Assembly: GCA_021107435.1 (NCBI GenBank)
Contig: JAIOSV010000096.1
Span: 16,457-80,456, forward strand
Source: Candidatus Sabulitectum sp.
GTDB taxonomy: Bacteria > Fermentibacterota > Fermentibacteria > Fermentibacterales > JCC-6
DNA length: 64,000 nt
Direction of reading: 5' to 3'
A model generated the notes under the pieces. It had not been told where the DNA came from. It was given only the letters and a program-made list of their open reading frames with translations, and made no database searches. Positions 25,759 to 36,100 of the stretch are shown piece by piece. Each line of letters opens with the position of its first letter. The stretch's first letter is position 1. The translations under genes and the position numbers were made by a program.

Positions 25759-26853
25759 ATGAAAAGAGCTCTTATAGTTCTTGCAGTTATCGCTCTTGTT
25801 GCCTCAGCCGGCGACATGATCAGCGGTGGATCAGACCTTACAAAGTTTACAGGATACGGTACTTTCCGCTGGACCAGTTACGGTATTGAGGGAGCCAACC
25901 CTGAGAACCAGTTCTCCGATTTCATCTGGATGGCCTGGCTTCCCAAGATCAATGACTCTGTGGATTTCTGCTTCAGTGCAGCACACACCACAACATCATC
26001 CGACATCAATATCGATTTTGATCAGATGTATCTTAACATGAAGGTCACCGACTGCCTCAGCCTTCGCGGCGGTCAGTTCAAGGTTCCCTTCGGCTATGCC
26101 TACACCCGCAGCGGTGGATCCATGCTTTTCGCTGACAGATCATTCATGCTTGTCTCAACGGAGGATCCCGATCCTGATTCTCCTCCAGGTACAATGATCA
26201 ATGATTTCTTCACATACGGCGGCAGAGACATTGGTGCTATGCTGACAGTCGAGTTTGCTCCTGTGACAGTTGATCTTATGCTTTCCAACGGAACCGGTAA
26301 CAATGCTGCTGCTGACACATCAATAAACAAGCAGTTCACAGCCAGACTTGCCGTTGAACCCACAGAGTGGCTTACAATAGGCGGTTCCATGGCTATGATC
26401 GGTCAGCCTGAAATGGGTGATGATGAGAGCGTGAGCAGCAATGGTATGGACTTCTTCGCAGTTGCCAATTATCCCGTTACCCCCACAGGTACACTCAACT
26501 TCGTTGGCGAGTATATGATGCTTGACGTTCCTGTAAACGATATAGAAGGTGTTGAACTGCACAACGGCGCACGCATGAGTGTTATGGCCGGTTACGACAT
26601 GCAGCTCGACGGTGATGTTATCATGGCCATTCAGCCTGCAGTTCGTTACGACAGTGTTGATCCTATCACCGGATGGGAAGAGGAGGGTGGCGAAGAACCC
26701 GAGGACAACCTCTCAGCCATCGACTTCTGCGTTGGAATCGATCTGTTCAGCAACCTGAATACACTTCAGATAGGTGCCCGCAACTATGGCTTCGAGAACA
26801 GTGATATTGATGGCTATACTGACATCTATGCCAATTGGAGAATGAACTTCTAA
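25759..26853 (+). CDS. Phosphate-selective porin O/P-like outer-membrane protein
   Basis: 364 residues from ATG 25759 (AAAGGGG upstream; an ATG at 25735 would add residues before the signal peptide). MKRALIVLAVIALVASAG is the signal peptide. The mature part shows alternating strands and the OprO/P-like segment LNMKVTDCLSLRGGQFKVPFGYAYTRS, ending DIYANWRMNF with the terminal Phe typical of barrel insertion. Predicted to be a trimeric anion or general porin; substrate not fixed. Followed by a strong hairpin terminator. Codon use looks optimised, consistent with high expression. Confidence 0.83.
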   Translation: MKRALIVLAVIALVASAGDMISGGSDLTKFTGYGTFRWTSYGIEGANPENQFSDFIWMAWLPKINDSVDFCFSAAHTTTSSDINIDFDQMYLNMKVTDCLSLRGGQFKVPFGYAYTRSGGSMLFADRSFMLVSTEDPDPDSPPGTMINDFFTYGGRDIGAMLTVEFAPVTVDLMLSNGTGNNAAADTSINKQFTARLAVEPTEWLTIGGSMAMIGQPEMGDDESVSSNGMDFFAVANYPVTPTGTLNFVGEYMMLDVPVNDIEGVELHNGARMSVMAGYDMQLDGDVIMAIQPAVRYDSVDPITGWEEEGGEEPEDNLSAIDFCVGIDLFSNLNTLQIGARNYGFENSDIDGYTDIYANWRMNF

Positions 26854-26873
26854 GAAGTTTTTTAAATAAAAAA

Positions 26874-26906
26874 GGCCGGCTCCTTTCGGGGGGCCGGTTT
26901 TTTATT
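26874..26906 (+). terminator. Rho-independent terminator of the porin gene
   Basis: CCGGCTCC pairs with GGGGCCGG-type sequence (one G-U pair) across a short loop, followed by TTTTTTATT. It lies 21 nt after the porin stop, as expected for a monocistronic, highly expressed gene. Confidence 0.85.
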
Positions 26907-26913
26907 ATTCCTG

Positions 26914-26942
26914 TTTCTTTGGGTTCTGCTTTTGTGTATAAT
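26914..26942 (+). promoter_or_regulatory. Probable promoter of the zinc-ribbon gene
   Basis: A perfect TATAAT at 26937-26942 with a weak -35 (TTTCTT, 26914-26919) at 17 nt, about 50 nt before the next start and after the porin terminator. Confidence 0.5.
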
Positions 26943-26989
26943 GCGCCTGTATATGAGTGGAGTAATTTCACAAAAAAGGAGGGAATGAT

Positions 26990-28141
26990 ATGCAGGAAGA
27001 GAACGTTACTCAGGAACCGGGAGTTCCGGAGATTCCAGGGGTGCCGGAAGTGCCGGAAACATCTGAAGCACAGTCGGAAGAGCAGGAAGAATCCACTGCT
27101 CCGGCTCATGACAGGGAACTCTCCTGTCAGAACTGCGGGGCTCCGCTTTCGTACATGGAGGGGGAGAATGTAATTACCTGCCCCTACTGCGGAACAACCA
27201 CCATGCTCGCTGGTTATGACAACATCGTTAAAATCGACGGTCATTCCATGCTGCCTATGCATGTGAATGAGAATGATGCCATCAGTACACTGATTACATG
27301 GCTTTCAAAGGGTTTTTTCCGGTCGAAGAGCTATGTGAGTACTGCAAAAGTTGCATCTGTAAAGGGGCTTATGCTTCCCTACTGGATAGTGAAGAGCAGC
27401 GCGTCCACTTCCTGGCACGGGAAGAAGAAGAGGACTAAAACTACCGGAACCGGAGACAAAAAGAGAACCCAGACCTGGTGGGAGCCGGTAAGCGGTCGCT
27501 TCAGTGAGGATTTCACATGGCCGGAATATGCCAGAGAGAATCCGGAGGAGTTCTGGGGTATCGGGAATATTCAACCGGGAAAGAAATCCGTATTCCCCGA
27601 CTGGGGCAAATTCTGGCTCAAGTTCGGTGGAAGTAAACAGAGTTCCAACAGGAACATGCTGGATGGGCAGATACCATTTGATATTGAAGCGGTGAAGAGC
27701 GCCGGTATGGCTGACGATCTGGTGAACGGACAGATAACCCAGGAGCGTGCTGAGGCTAATGCCAGAGGAAATATCAAAGAGCATCAGGCTAAAAAAGCTG
27801 AATCAAAAGCTGATGTGCTTTCGGATGTGGATACCACTGTGAATGTAAACAAGGTCGATCTTGTTTATGTGCCCATGTGGGAAATGAAGTATTCCATGGA
27901 CGGAAAAGAGTACAGCGCTCTTGTGGACGGAGCTAAAAAGGAAGTACTCAGTGCAGAGTACCCTGTTGGTAAGAAAGCAAAAATAACCATCTTCGATACA
28001 GTTCTTGGAATTCCAGCGATTATTGCCGGAGTTGTCGGATTCGGCGCGAATGGACCTGCCGGCGCGAAAATCGCCATGTTCATTCTTGTGGCGCTTATGC
28101 TGGCGTACAGCCTCAAGAAGGGCCTGGGCAGCAGGAACTGA
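26990..28141 (+). CDS. Zinc-ribbon membrane protein of unknown function
   Basis: 383 residues. The N-terminus is proline/glutamate-rich (GVPEIPGVPEVPE), then a CxxC-x14-CxxC zinc ribbon (C46, C49, C64, C67: CQNCGAP ... CPYCGTT). A central soluble domain with a highly basic KKKRTKTTGTGDKKRTQ insert follows, and two hydrophobic segments at the C-terminus (VLGIPAIIAGVVGFGA, AKIAMFILVALMLAYSL) probably place it in the membrane with the ribbon in the cytoplasm. AAAGGAGGG lies 6 nt before the ATG. Function not recognised. Its stop overlaps the next ATG (TGATG). Confidence 0.75.
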   Translation: MQEENVTQEPGVPEIPGVPEVPETSEAQSEEQEESTAPAHDRELSCQNCGAPLSYMEGENVITCPYCGTTTMLAGYDNIVKIDGHSMLPMHVNENDAISTLITWLSKGFFRSKSYVSTAKVASVKGLMLPYWIVKSSASTSWHGKKKRTKTTGTGDKKRTQTWWEPVSGRFSEDFTWPEYARENPEEFWGIGNIQPGKKSVFPDWGKFWLKFGGSKQSSNRNMLDGQIPFDIEAVKSAGMADDLVNGQITQERAEANARGNIKEHQAKKAESKADVLSDVDTTVNVNKVDLVYVPMWEMKYSMDGKEYSALVDGAKKEVLSAEYPVGKKAKITIFDTVLGIPAIIAGVVGFGANGPAGAKIAMFILVALMLAYSLKKGLGSRN

Positions 28142-28536
28142 TGCCTGATATACCTGAAGCTGCCCTCTCATGGACTTACCTCCGGGCAGGTGGTCCGGGG
28201 GGGCAGCATCAGAACAAAACCGAGTCTGCTGTACAACTCCGCTACAATATCTCTCTGGGGGATCTTCCCGAAGACACTGTCTCCAGGCTGAAGAAGCTTG
28301 CCGGAAAGAGACTCACTGATTCAGGCGATATAATCATTGAGTCACGGGAACACCGCAGTCGATTAATGAATGCCAATTCAGCTCTTCGAAAGTTGAACGA
28401 CCTGATTGCACAGGCTCTTATAGAACCGAAAAAGAGAAAACCCACCAGACCCACCCGCGCTTCCAGAGAAAGACGGCTGGGAGCGAAGAAGCAGCTCTCT
28501 GAAAAGAAGCAGGACAGGAAAAAGCCACTTATCTGA
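28141..28536 (+). CDS. ArfB/YaeJ-like peptidyl-tRNA hydrolase (ribosome rescue)
   Basis: 131 residues with the catalytic GGQ motif (GGPGGQHQNKTES, Gly20-Gly21-Gln22) and a basic C-terminal tail (KKRKPTRPTRASRERRLGAKKQ...KKPLI). The layout is that of ArfB/ICT1-type release factors, which hydrolyse peptidyl-tRNA on stalled, codon-empty ribosomes; the tail enters the mRNA channel. RF1/RF2 are larger and have a codon-recognition domain, which is missing here. It starts at the preceding stop (1-nt overlap), so it is translated with the zinc-ribbon gene. Confidence 0.9.
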   Translation: MPDIPEAALSWTYLRAGGPGGQHQNKTESAVQLRYNISLGDLPEDTVSRLKKLAGKRLTDSGDIIIESREHRSRLMNANSALRKLNDLIAQALIEPKKRKPTRPTRASRERRLGAKKQLSEKKQDRKKPLI

Positions 28537-28545
28537 AGGACTGAA

Positions 28546-30033
28546 ATGCAGTTTATTGATGGAAGAAAGCCCCGGTTTCTGATTTTACTTCTCAGCGGGA
28601 TATCATTACTCGCGAGACTGCTGTTCCTGGGCAGAAAAAGCTTCTGGATAGATGAGTGTCTTGCCTGGGGCGCGACTCGCTTAAACTGGCTCGACATGAC
28701 TCAATCGGTGGCTTCCGGGACGCCTCACCCACCACTTGCTTTTGCTGTTATGAAGATGTCTTCTCTGCTGGGGGGGGATGGTGAGTTTGGCCTCAGGCTG
28801 CTCATTGCCGTCGCAACGGCTTCCGCTGTTATCCCCATTTTCAGGCTTGCCTCCAGAAGAACTACAGTCAGAGGCGGATTCTGGGCCGGAATGATCTGGG
28901 CAGTCTCTCCATTTGCGGTCTCTCTTGGTCAGGAAGCCTGGGTATATGGTATAAACATTGCTGTATCTCTGTGGTTTGTGGATTTTGCGGATATGGCCTG
29001 GCGTGGATTAAAGAAGGGGCTTATCGGTAGCCTTCTTCTAGGGGTTGCGGGGATATTAACACAGCACATTTTTGTTCTCAGCATTGCTGCTGGCAGCGTT
29101 CTTTACTTTACAATTGATTCCACTGAGAGAATTTCGTTGAAGAGGTTTATTGCAATTCCCGGAGTACTTACTTTGTTGTACACTCCTGTATTCCTTTACT
29201 TTTCAACCCAGTTCATGGAGAGAAACGCCAGAATGGCAGCTGCCGGGGTGGAAATGGGTTTCGACAGACTATTCAGTACACAATCGCTTTCTCAGTTCTT
29301 CAGAATTCTTGCCGGTGGTATGCTGCCGGAGATATCCATGAATCTTCTTGATCGTCCCAGGATGCTCACCGCATACACCCTGAATGCAATAATCGTCCTC
29401 TCTCTGGCTGTCTGGCCCTATTTCACACGGATGCTGAAACCGGGCGAGCGCAGATATCTCTGGCTTTGCCTGCTCATACCATTTGGTCTTTATCTCACTG
29501 ATGAACCGTCTATTCGACAACTTTCTGTTCTCTGGATTCCATTTTCCATTGCATCTGCTGCTGTCTTTAGTAGATACCGCTGGTCTGGAATTACTGTTTC
29601 ACTTCTCTTTCTGTTTGCCTTGATTCCATACTACAGGATGGAAGTGTTTCCCTATCATCGCAGTAACTGGCGAACTGCGGTGGAAACAGTGGAATCCAAC
29701 GCTCAACCTGAGGATATTGTTGTAATTATCGGCGGTAAATCAACAGCTTTTGCCTGGGAATTCTACTCGGATTCAGATCTGGAGCGTTTAACTCCAGGAG
29801 GCAATGATCCTTTTGCCGGGGACAGGCTGGACGCGAATGGCGAAATGATAAGGAAGAATGTTGATCATGAGTTTCTACTGGACAGCCTTCTTACCAGGGG
29901 AGGACATGACGATGTCTGGGTTATTCTTGATACCTGGAGTATTCCTTCTATACACAGTGTAAAAGGGCAGCATGAAATGGTTTTCTTTCTTTCTGCCGGT
30001 GAAGATATGGAAATTGCATTGCTGAGAAATTAA
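28546..30033 (+). CDS. GT-C/PMT-type membrane glycosyltransferase-like protein
   Basis: 495 residues with about ten membrane spans. The early KSFWIDECLAW motif has the D/E pair after the first span that is typical of GT39/GT83 (ArnT, PMT) enzymes, which use polyprenyl-phosphate sugars. A soluble domain of about 120 residues at the C-terminus has alternating strands. A role in modifying lipid A or exported proteins is likely but not specific. It begins 10 nt after the ArfB-like stop. Confidence 0.8.
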   Translation: MQFIDGRKPRFLILLLSGISLLARLLFLGRKSFWIDECLAWGATRLNWLDMTQSVASGTPHPPLAFAVMKMSSLLGGDGEFGLRLLIAVATASAVIPIFRLASRRTTVRGGFWAGMIWAVSPFAVSLGQEAWVYGINIAVSLWFVDFADMAWRGLKKGLIGSLLLGVAGILTQHIFVLSIAAGSVLYFTIDSTERISLKRFIAIPGVLTLLYTPVFLYFSTQFMERNARMAAAGVEMGFDRLFSTQSLSQFFRILAGGMLPEISMNLLDRPRMLTAYTLNAIIVLSLAVWPYFTRMLKPGERRYLWLCLLIPFGLYLTDEPSIRQLSVLWIPFSIASAAVFSRYRWSGITVSLLFLFALIPYYRMEVFPYHRSNWRTAVETVESNAQPEDIVVIIGGKSTAFAWEFYSDSDLERLTPGGNDPFAGDRLDANGEMIRKNVDHEFLLDSLLTRGGHDDVWVILDTWSIPSIHSVKGQHEMVFFLSAGEDMEIALLRN

Positions 30034-30127
30034 CGGAATACAACAAAATTTGCCAATTCGGGTGTCATTTCATTAACTTCCAGTATCAGAATCAATAATC
30101 GACTACCCTTGTGAGAGGGGGATTAGC

Positions 30128-33124
30128 TTGAAGCTGTCCATTATCGCCGTATCCAGGCCTGTTGCTGTTACCGTTATTTCTATCGTTGTCGCTGTGCTGG
30201 GAACCATCGCTGTTCTTCAGATGCCTGTAGATCTTCTTCCATCGGTCGAGTATCCCCGAATTACCATTGAGACCAGATATCCCTCTTCAAGTCCGTATGA
30301 AGTGGAGCGTCTTATTACCGATCCCCTTGAAGATGCTCTTGCAGGGGTCAGGGGGCTTCGTTCTTATTCCTCCAGATCTTACGGTGATATGAGTCGAATT
30401 ACGCTGGAATTCGACTGGGGCGCCAACATGGATTATACCCGGCTTGAGGTAAGGGAGAAACTGGATGTAGCCAGCTGGTCTCTGCCTGATGCCGCGGAAA
30501 GACCCACTATCGTTGATTACGATCCATCCAGCAGACCGTTCATGGAAATTCTTTTAACCATGGATGGCGGATGGACAGATATTACCGATTTTTCAAGAAG
30601 GGTAATAACCACAAGAATAGAACAGGCGGATGGTGTCGCTGCCTGCGAAGTTGATGGAGAAGCTGCACCTGCTGTTTATGTCAGACTTCGTGATGGTGTA
30701 GTGGAGGAACTCGAAATAGCCCCTGCCTTTATTGCCGCTGCGATCAGGGGGGCCAACGCGGTCTCATCCGGCGGGCAGGTCCGGGACGGAGATAAGGAAT
30801 TCTTCCTCTCACTGCAGGGTGAATTTGAATCACTTGAAGATATTGGAAACACAGTGGTGGGCAGCCTTGGCAATACTCCGCTGCTGCTTGGAAACATTGC
30901 AGATATTTACATTGCAGAGAAGCCGCCTACTGAATGGGCCAGCTACAACGGCGAGAGAGCAATCATTCTTCGTGTAAGAAAAATGGCCGAAGCCAACACA
31001 GTGGAAGTAGCCGGAGATGTTCGGGAAATCCTTAACGAACTCAATCTTGCCCACGATGATGTTCAACTGCAGGTAATACAGAATGATGCCGAATTCATTG
31101 AGGAATCCATCGGAGGGGTTGTGGAAGCCCTGATACTTGGTGGAATCCTTGCCTTTGGAGTTCTTTTCTTTTTTCTCAGAGACTGGAAGAGTCCGCTGAT
31201 CCTGGGACTTTCTCTCCCTCTGAGTATAGCACTGGCGCTGTTCTTCCTTTACCTTGCCGGAGTAACCGTTAACATCATGTCTCTGGGAGGTCTGGCTCTG
31301 GGAACAGGGCTTCTGGTGGATAATGCTGTGGTGGTACTTGAGGCCATATCCAGAAGACGCGAGAAGGGTGAGGGCAGGGTAAGCGCCGCCACTTCGGGAA
31401 CCGCTGAAGTCGGGCCGGCCATTGTTGCCAGCACACTTACTACCATCATTGTTTTCTTTCCTGTTGTGTACATGGAGGGAATAACAAGTCAGCTCTTTCG
31501 CGATCAGGCTCTGGCTGTCGGTTCTGCGCTTCTGGCAAGTCTGCTTGTCGCGGTAACTGTAATTCCTGCGCTGGCTGCCAGAATCAGGAAAACAAAAGAA
31601 GCCGAAGATGTCACAGGCGGCATGAAAGAGAAGTACGCCGGATCCATGGAAAGGCTTCTGAATAGACGAAAAAGAGTTTTGTTTGTTACTTTGCTTATCA
31701 CAGCGGCTGCCTTTTCTGGTGCTTCAAAATTGCCTATGCAGCTTCTTCCCGATACTCCGGCGGATCAGCTTGAAATGACTTTCAGTGCCCCTGAGGGTAC
31801 ATCAATGGATCTGCTTGTGGACCTTTCCGCTACCGTGAATGAGCTGGCCGCTCTCGCTGGAGCACAGTGGACAAGCGGTCGTATAGGTGTTCGGGCTGAC
31901 GAGGGCGTGGATGCTCTTTCAGTGAGCGCATTTGAGAATGCTCGTGCCGCAAACAGAGCCATTCTTCCAATTCGTGATACCTGGGATGACGCTTTCAGCT
32001 TCCCCCTGCAGGTTGGTCCCAGAGGTACACTGATGGGAGAAATTCTGGGCGGTGGAAGCGGCTTTACCATCTACGTCGAAGGTGAGAGCATTGATAATGA
32101 TCTTCAGGCTGCTGTAATTCTCGCGGAAGCTTCTCAAGGTGGTATTGAAAGTGTGATAAGCGCCGATGTGAACTATCTGCCTGGAAAACCTGAGATCGTT
32201 GTGCGGCCGGACAGGGAACTTCTTGAACTTCTGGGTATTACCGCCGATGATGTAGCTGATTACCTTGAAAGCCTTTCCAGGGGTATTGTTGCCACAACCT
32301 ACTACAGGCAGGATGAAAAGATTGATGTAATGCTGCTTGCGGGCAGCGGCGAAGGCATACCCATAGATTCCATCTTTCAACGTTCAGTGGGGGTGAATGG
32401 AACTCTGCTTCAGGTGGACAGATTAGTTGACACTTATGTGAGGCAGACCCCAGGCTTTATCGAGCACTATCAGGGTAACCGCGCAGTGGGTATTTCCATT
32501 CAGGGCAGTGGAACAAACATGGCCGGAACTGCACGGATGATTACTGATCTGTCCGATTCAGTCCTTCGCAGTGAACCGATCAAGCTTAGAACAGGTGCTG
32601 AGATTGAGGAAATGGACAGAACCGCGTCAAGCCTTATTCTTGCGGCTCTGCTGGCCGTTGCACTGGTTTATGTGCTTCTTGCTGTTCAGTTTGAATCATT
32701 TATTGAACCGCTTATTATCATGATAACAGTACCTCTCGGCGTGATTGGCGTTGTTGCCGGTCTCGCCGTTTTTGGACAGAGCTGGAACGCCTTGTCCGGC
32801 ATTGGTCTCGTGATACTATCGGGTATTGTTGTGAATGACGGTATTCTGCTTGTGGAGAGAATCACACAGTTGCGAAAAGCCGGATTGCGGGTAAGACAGG
32901 CCGTGATAGACGCGGGCAGAGACAGATTCCGTCCTGTTCTTATGACCACTGTGACAACAGTGCTGGGTCTTCTTCCCATGGCTGTCGGCCTGGGAGAGGG
33001 AGCTGAGCTGAGGCAGCCTCTGGCTATAGCTGTGATCAGTGGTATTTCCGTTGCCACAGTGCTTACTCTTGTGATTGTTCCTGTTCTCTACAGCGTACTT
33101 GTAAGAGAGAAGAGTGCTTCATGA
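30128..33124 (+). CDS. RND efflux transporter permease 1 (HAE-like)
   Basis: 998 residues, the full length of an AcrB-type permease. TTG start at 30128 after GAGAGGGGG. N-terminus MKLSIIAVSRPVAVTVISIVVAVLG, then MPVDLLPSVEYPRITIETRYP as in AcrB relatives. Twelve membrane spans and two large periplasmic loops are expected. The TM4 proton-relay motif reads LLVDNAVVVLE, so the second Asp of the AcrB DD pair is Asn. The stop overlaps the next start (ATGA). It pairs with a second, non-identical permease, as in the MdtBC arrangement. Confidence 0.92.
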   Translation: MKLSIIAVSRPVAVTVISIVVAVLGTIAVLQMPVDLLPSVEYPRITIETRYPSSSPYEVERLITDPLEDALAGVRGLRSYSSRSYGDMSRITLEFDWGANMDYTRLEVREKLDVASWSLPDAAERPTIVDYDPSSRPFMEILLTMDGGWTDITDFSRRVITTRIEQADGVAACEVDGEAAPAVYVRLRDGVVEELEIAPAFIAAAIRGANAVSSGGQVRDGDKEFFLSLQGEFESLEDIGNTVVGSLGNTPLLLGNIADIYIAEKPPTEWASYNGERAIILRVRKMAEANTVEVAGDVREILNELNLAHDDVQLQVIQNDAEFIEESIGGVVEALILGGILAFGVLFFFLRDWKSPLILGLSLPLSIALALFFLYLAGVTVNIMSLGGLALGTGLLVDNAVVVLEAISRRREKGEGRVSAATSGTAEVGPAIVASTLTTIIVFFPVVYMEGITSQLFRDQALAVGSALLASLLVAVTVIPALAARIRKTKEAEDVTGGMKEKYAGSMERLLNRRKRVLFVTLLITAAAFSGASKLPMQLLPDTPADQLEMTFSAPEGTSMDLLVDLSATVNELAALAGAQWTSGRIGVRADEGVDALSVSAFENARAANRAILPIRDTWDDAFSFPLQVGPRGTLMGEILGGGSGFTIYVEGESIDNDLQAAVILAEASQGGIESVISADVNYLPGKPEIVVRPDRELLELLGITADDVADYLESLSRGIVATTYYRQDEKIDVMLLAGSGEGIPIDSIFQRSVGVNGTLLQVDRLVDTYVRQTPGFIEHYQGNRAVGISIQGSGTNMAGTARMITDLSDSVLRSEPIKLRTGAEIEEMDRTASSLILAALLAVALVYVLLAVQFESFIEPLIIMITVPLGVIGVVAGLAVFGQSWNALSGIGLVILSGIVVNDGILLVERITQLRKAGLRVRQAVIDAGRDRFRPVLMTTVTTVLGLLPMAVGLGEGAELRQPLAIAVISGISVATVLTLVIVPVLYSVLVREKSAS

Positions 33125-36100
33125 TAGCAGGTGTTCTCAAGCGGCCCCGGGGAACTGCAATTATCTATCTGGCCCTTCTCGGGCTGGCTGTGGTCAGTTT
33201 TAACAGAATCCCCATTGAGGGTTCTCCCAGCACAACCCTGCCGGAGCTGAATGTAGTCACCGGCTGGTACGGTGCAGACCCTGAAGCAGTGTGCGAACAG
33301 GTTACAAGACCCATAGAAGAAGTGTCCCGGCAGATTCGAGGGGTCAAGGATGTATCCTCATCTTCAGGCGCGGGTCGCAGTCTTGTCACAGTTTCATTCG
33401 CTCAGGGCACCGACATGGACGTGGCGTCCATGGAGCTTACCGAGCGGATTTCAATGATTCGGGATGAAATGCCCGGCAATGTTTCCGCCAGCACAATCAC
33501 ACAGGCAATACCCAGGGAAATGGAAAGTGAAGGCTTTCTTATTTACGCCATTACCGGTGCGGAGAAATCCATCCTGAAAAACCTGGCAGAGGATGTAGTG
33601 GTTCCCTGTCTGGAACGGATTGATGGAATCAGCTCGGTAATAGTTGAGGGTCTCGGTTCCGAGGAGATTCTTATTGATATCGACATGGAGGCTCTCAAGT
33701 CTCTTGATCTGACTCTGGCTCAGGTGGTACGCTCTATTCAGAACGGGATTGTTGACAGAAATGTGGGAGTAGTTACTGATATTACCGCTCTGGAGGCTGT
33801 TCTTCGCGTATCCAGTGTTCCCATGTCCCTCTGGGAGATGGAACAGCTTGTTGTCAATCGGACCGGCACAGACTTTGTCACACTGGACGATATCTCCCAC
33901 GGCATCTACCAGAGCTATTCGGAAAACACAGGAGTAATTTTCAGATACAACGGTCTTGATCAGATTACCATGGAACTGGACCGTGCTGCAGGCAGCAATG
34001 CTGTCAGAGTGGCCTCTGTGGTGAAAGACGAGATTGAAAAAATACAGAGCAATCTTCCTGAGGGTATATATCTGGATCTTATAGAGGATGGCACTGAAAC
34101 CATTACAGATGACCTCAACGCTCTGTCGTGGCGTGCTCTGGTTTCTCTTGGGCTGATTATGCTTGTTCTTCTTCTGCTGAACCCCAGCCCTTTGACAACC
34201 CCCCTTATTCTCAGCTCGATACTTTTCAGCAGTGCCCTCGCGGTAACTGCGGTATTTCTGGCAGGTTACAGCATCAATGTACTTACCCTCAGCGCTCTTG
34301 CCATTGCGTTCGGGCTGCTGGTTGACGGTGCTGTTGTGGTTATGGAGGCCATTGCCTACAGACGCAGACAGGGAATACCTGCCCTTAAAGCCGCAGCGGT
34401 AGGTGCCAGGGAAGTTGCAATGCCTGTTCTCGGCGGCATACTCACAACTCTTGTTGCGCTGGTGCCTCTCCTTGCCAGTGAGGGTGTTCTGCGTATTTAC
34501 TACAGACCATTCGCGTTTACTGTTGCTGCCACGCTCCTGGCATCTTACGCGGTCTGCCTTACATTTGTGCCCTCCATTGCCGGGCACTGGAAGAAGGGCA
34601 ACTGGTACAGGCAGAGGAAGTGGGACAGGGTTCTCGCAAAGGGAGTGGCCATTCTTCACCACAAACCCTGGATCCCGGTAATCGTTACCATTCTGCTTAT
34701 CGCCGGTGCGGTTTATGTACTGCTCGCAAAGGTCGAGCACGGGAAGACATGGAATTTCGGATATGACAGGGATTACCTGTACATCTCCTATGCGTTTCCT
34801 CCGGGAACACCGCAGGATATTTCCGATGAAGTGGCTGCACGCTTTGAAGAAATAGTTGCCGGGCGCGACGGTATTCTTTCTACAAGAACCACCGTATACG
34901 GTGAGAGCGGTGTGATTTTCTGCCAGTTTGAGCAGGAGGCTTTATGGGATGGTACTGCTCTGCAGTGTGAGTCCGAAGCTATAGCTCTTGCTACAACCAT
35001 CGGTGGTATAAGAAGGATTTACGTGGGAGGAGTCAGTCCGGAGGGATACTGGCGCAGTACTGCCAGCGCTGGAATGATGCAGACAGTGGAGTTGCGCGGA
35101 TTTGACTACGAAGGCCTGAAAGGCATAGCCGTGAATCTTCAATCCCTTCTTGAACGGCATCCCAGAGTCGAAGAGGTGGATATCAACTGGAATGCCAGAA
35201 CGGTGAACAGAGAGCAGCTTGCCATAGTATTTGACAGGATTGAACTTGCCGATCTGGGAATCAATCCGTACCAGCTTGTTATGGCTCTCAGGTACAACAT
35301 GTCCGGCGGTTACGGCGCTCAGGTTAGAATCGCTGACGAGACCACCGATCTTACCTTCCGCCTTGAAGGGCAGAAGGATCCTGAGCTAAGCGAAATACTT
35401 GACAGCAGAATAGTCACCAGAGACGGTTCCATGTGCATGGGTGACATCATAGGTATTGACACCATCGGGGTTCAGGGATCAGTTATCAGGGAAGACGGTG
35501 AGTATGTCCGCACAGTAGCCTACTCGTTCATGGGAGCGGAAAGGATGGCTGCCCGTTTCCGCAACTCTCTGCTTACAAGCCTTGAGCTTCCATCAGGTTA
35601 CAGAGTTTACGAAGACACGACATTCCTTCCCGACTGGCTTGCAGAAGAAGAAGGCGCAGACATGAATCTTCTTGTGGCTCTCGCCATTCTCGCGGTATTC
35701 GCGGTTACTGCCATAGTCTTCGAAAGCTTTACGGCACCTCTTTATGTGCTTGCGGTTATTCCCATGGCTCTTGTGGGGGTCGCGGCGGGCTTCTGGGTAT
35801 TTGATCGGATCTTCAGCCCTGAAGCCTATGTGGGAAGTGTGTTTCTTGTTGGGATAGCGGTGAACAACTCAATTCTTTTAATAGACAGTTTCGAAAAGAA
35901 GAAAAGGGCGGGTATGGATCTGCGCAAATCGGTTGATGAGGTTGTGGGAGAGAGGCTCAGGCCTGTTCTCCAGACAACTGCCACCACAGTACTGGGGCTT
36001 CTCCCGCTTGTTCTCTGGCCTATTTCAAGCCAGGATCTCTGGGGAACTCTGGCGTTCACAGTTGTGTGCGGTATGGTAATCTCAACACCCCTTGTGCTCA

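Noticed and set aside
33451..34740. Long minus-strand open frame of 429 codons inside the second RND permease
   Set aside because: It is fully covered by the well-supported permease gene, has a skewed composition (many Asn, His, Cys, Tyr) and no ribosome site, domain or membrane pattern.
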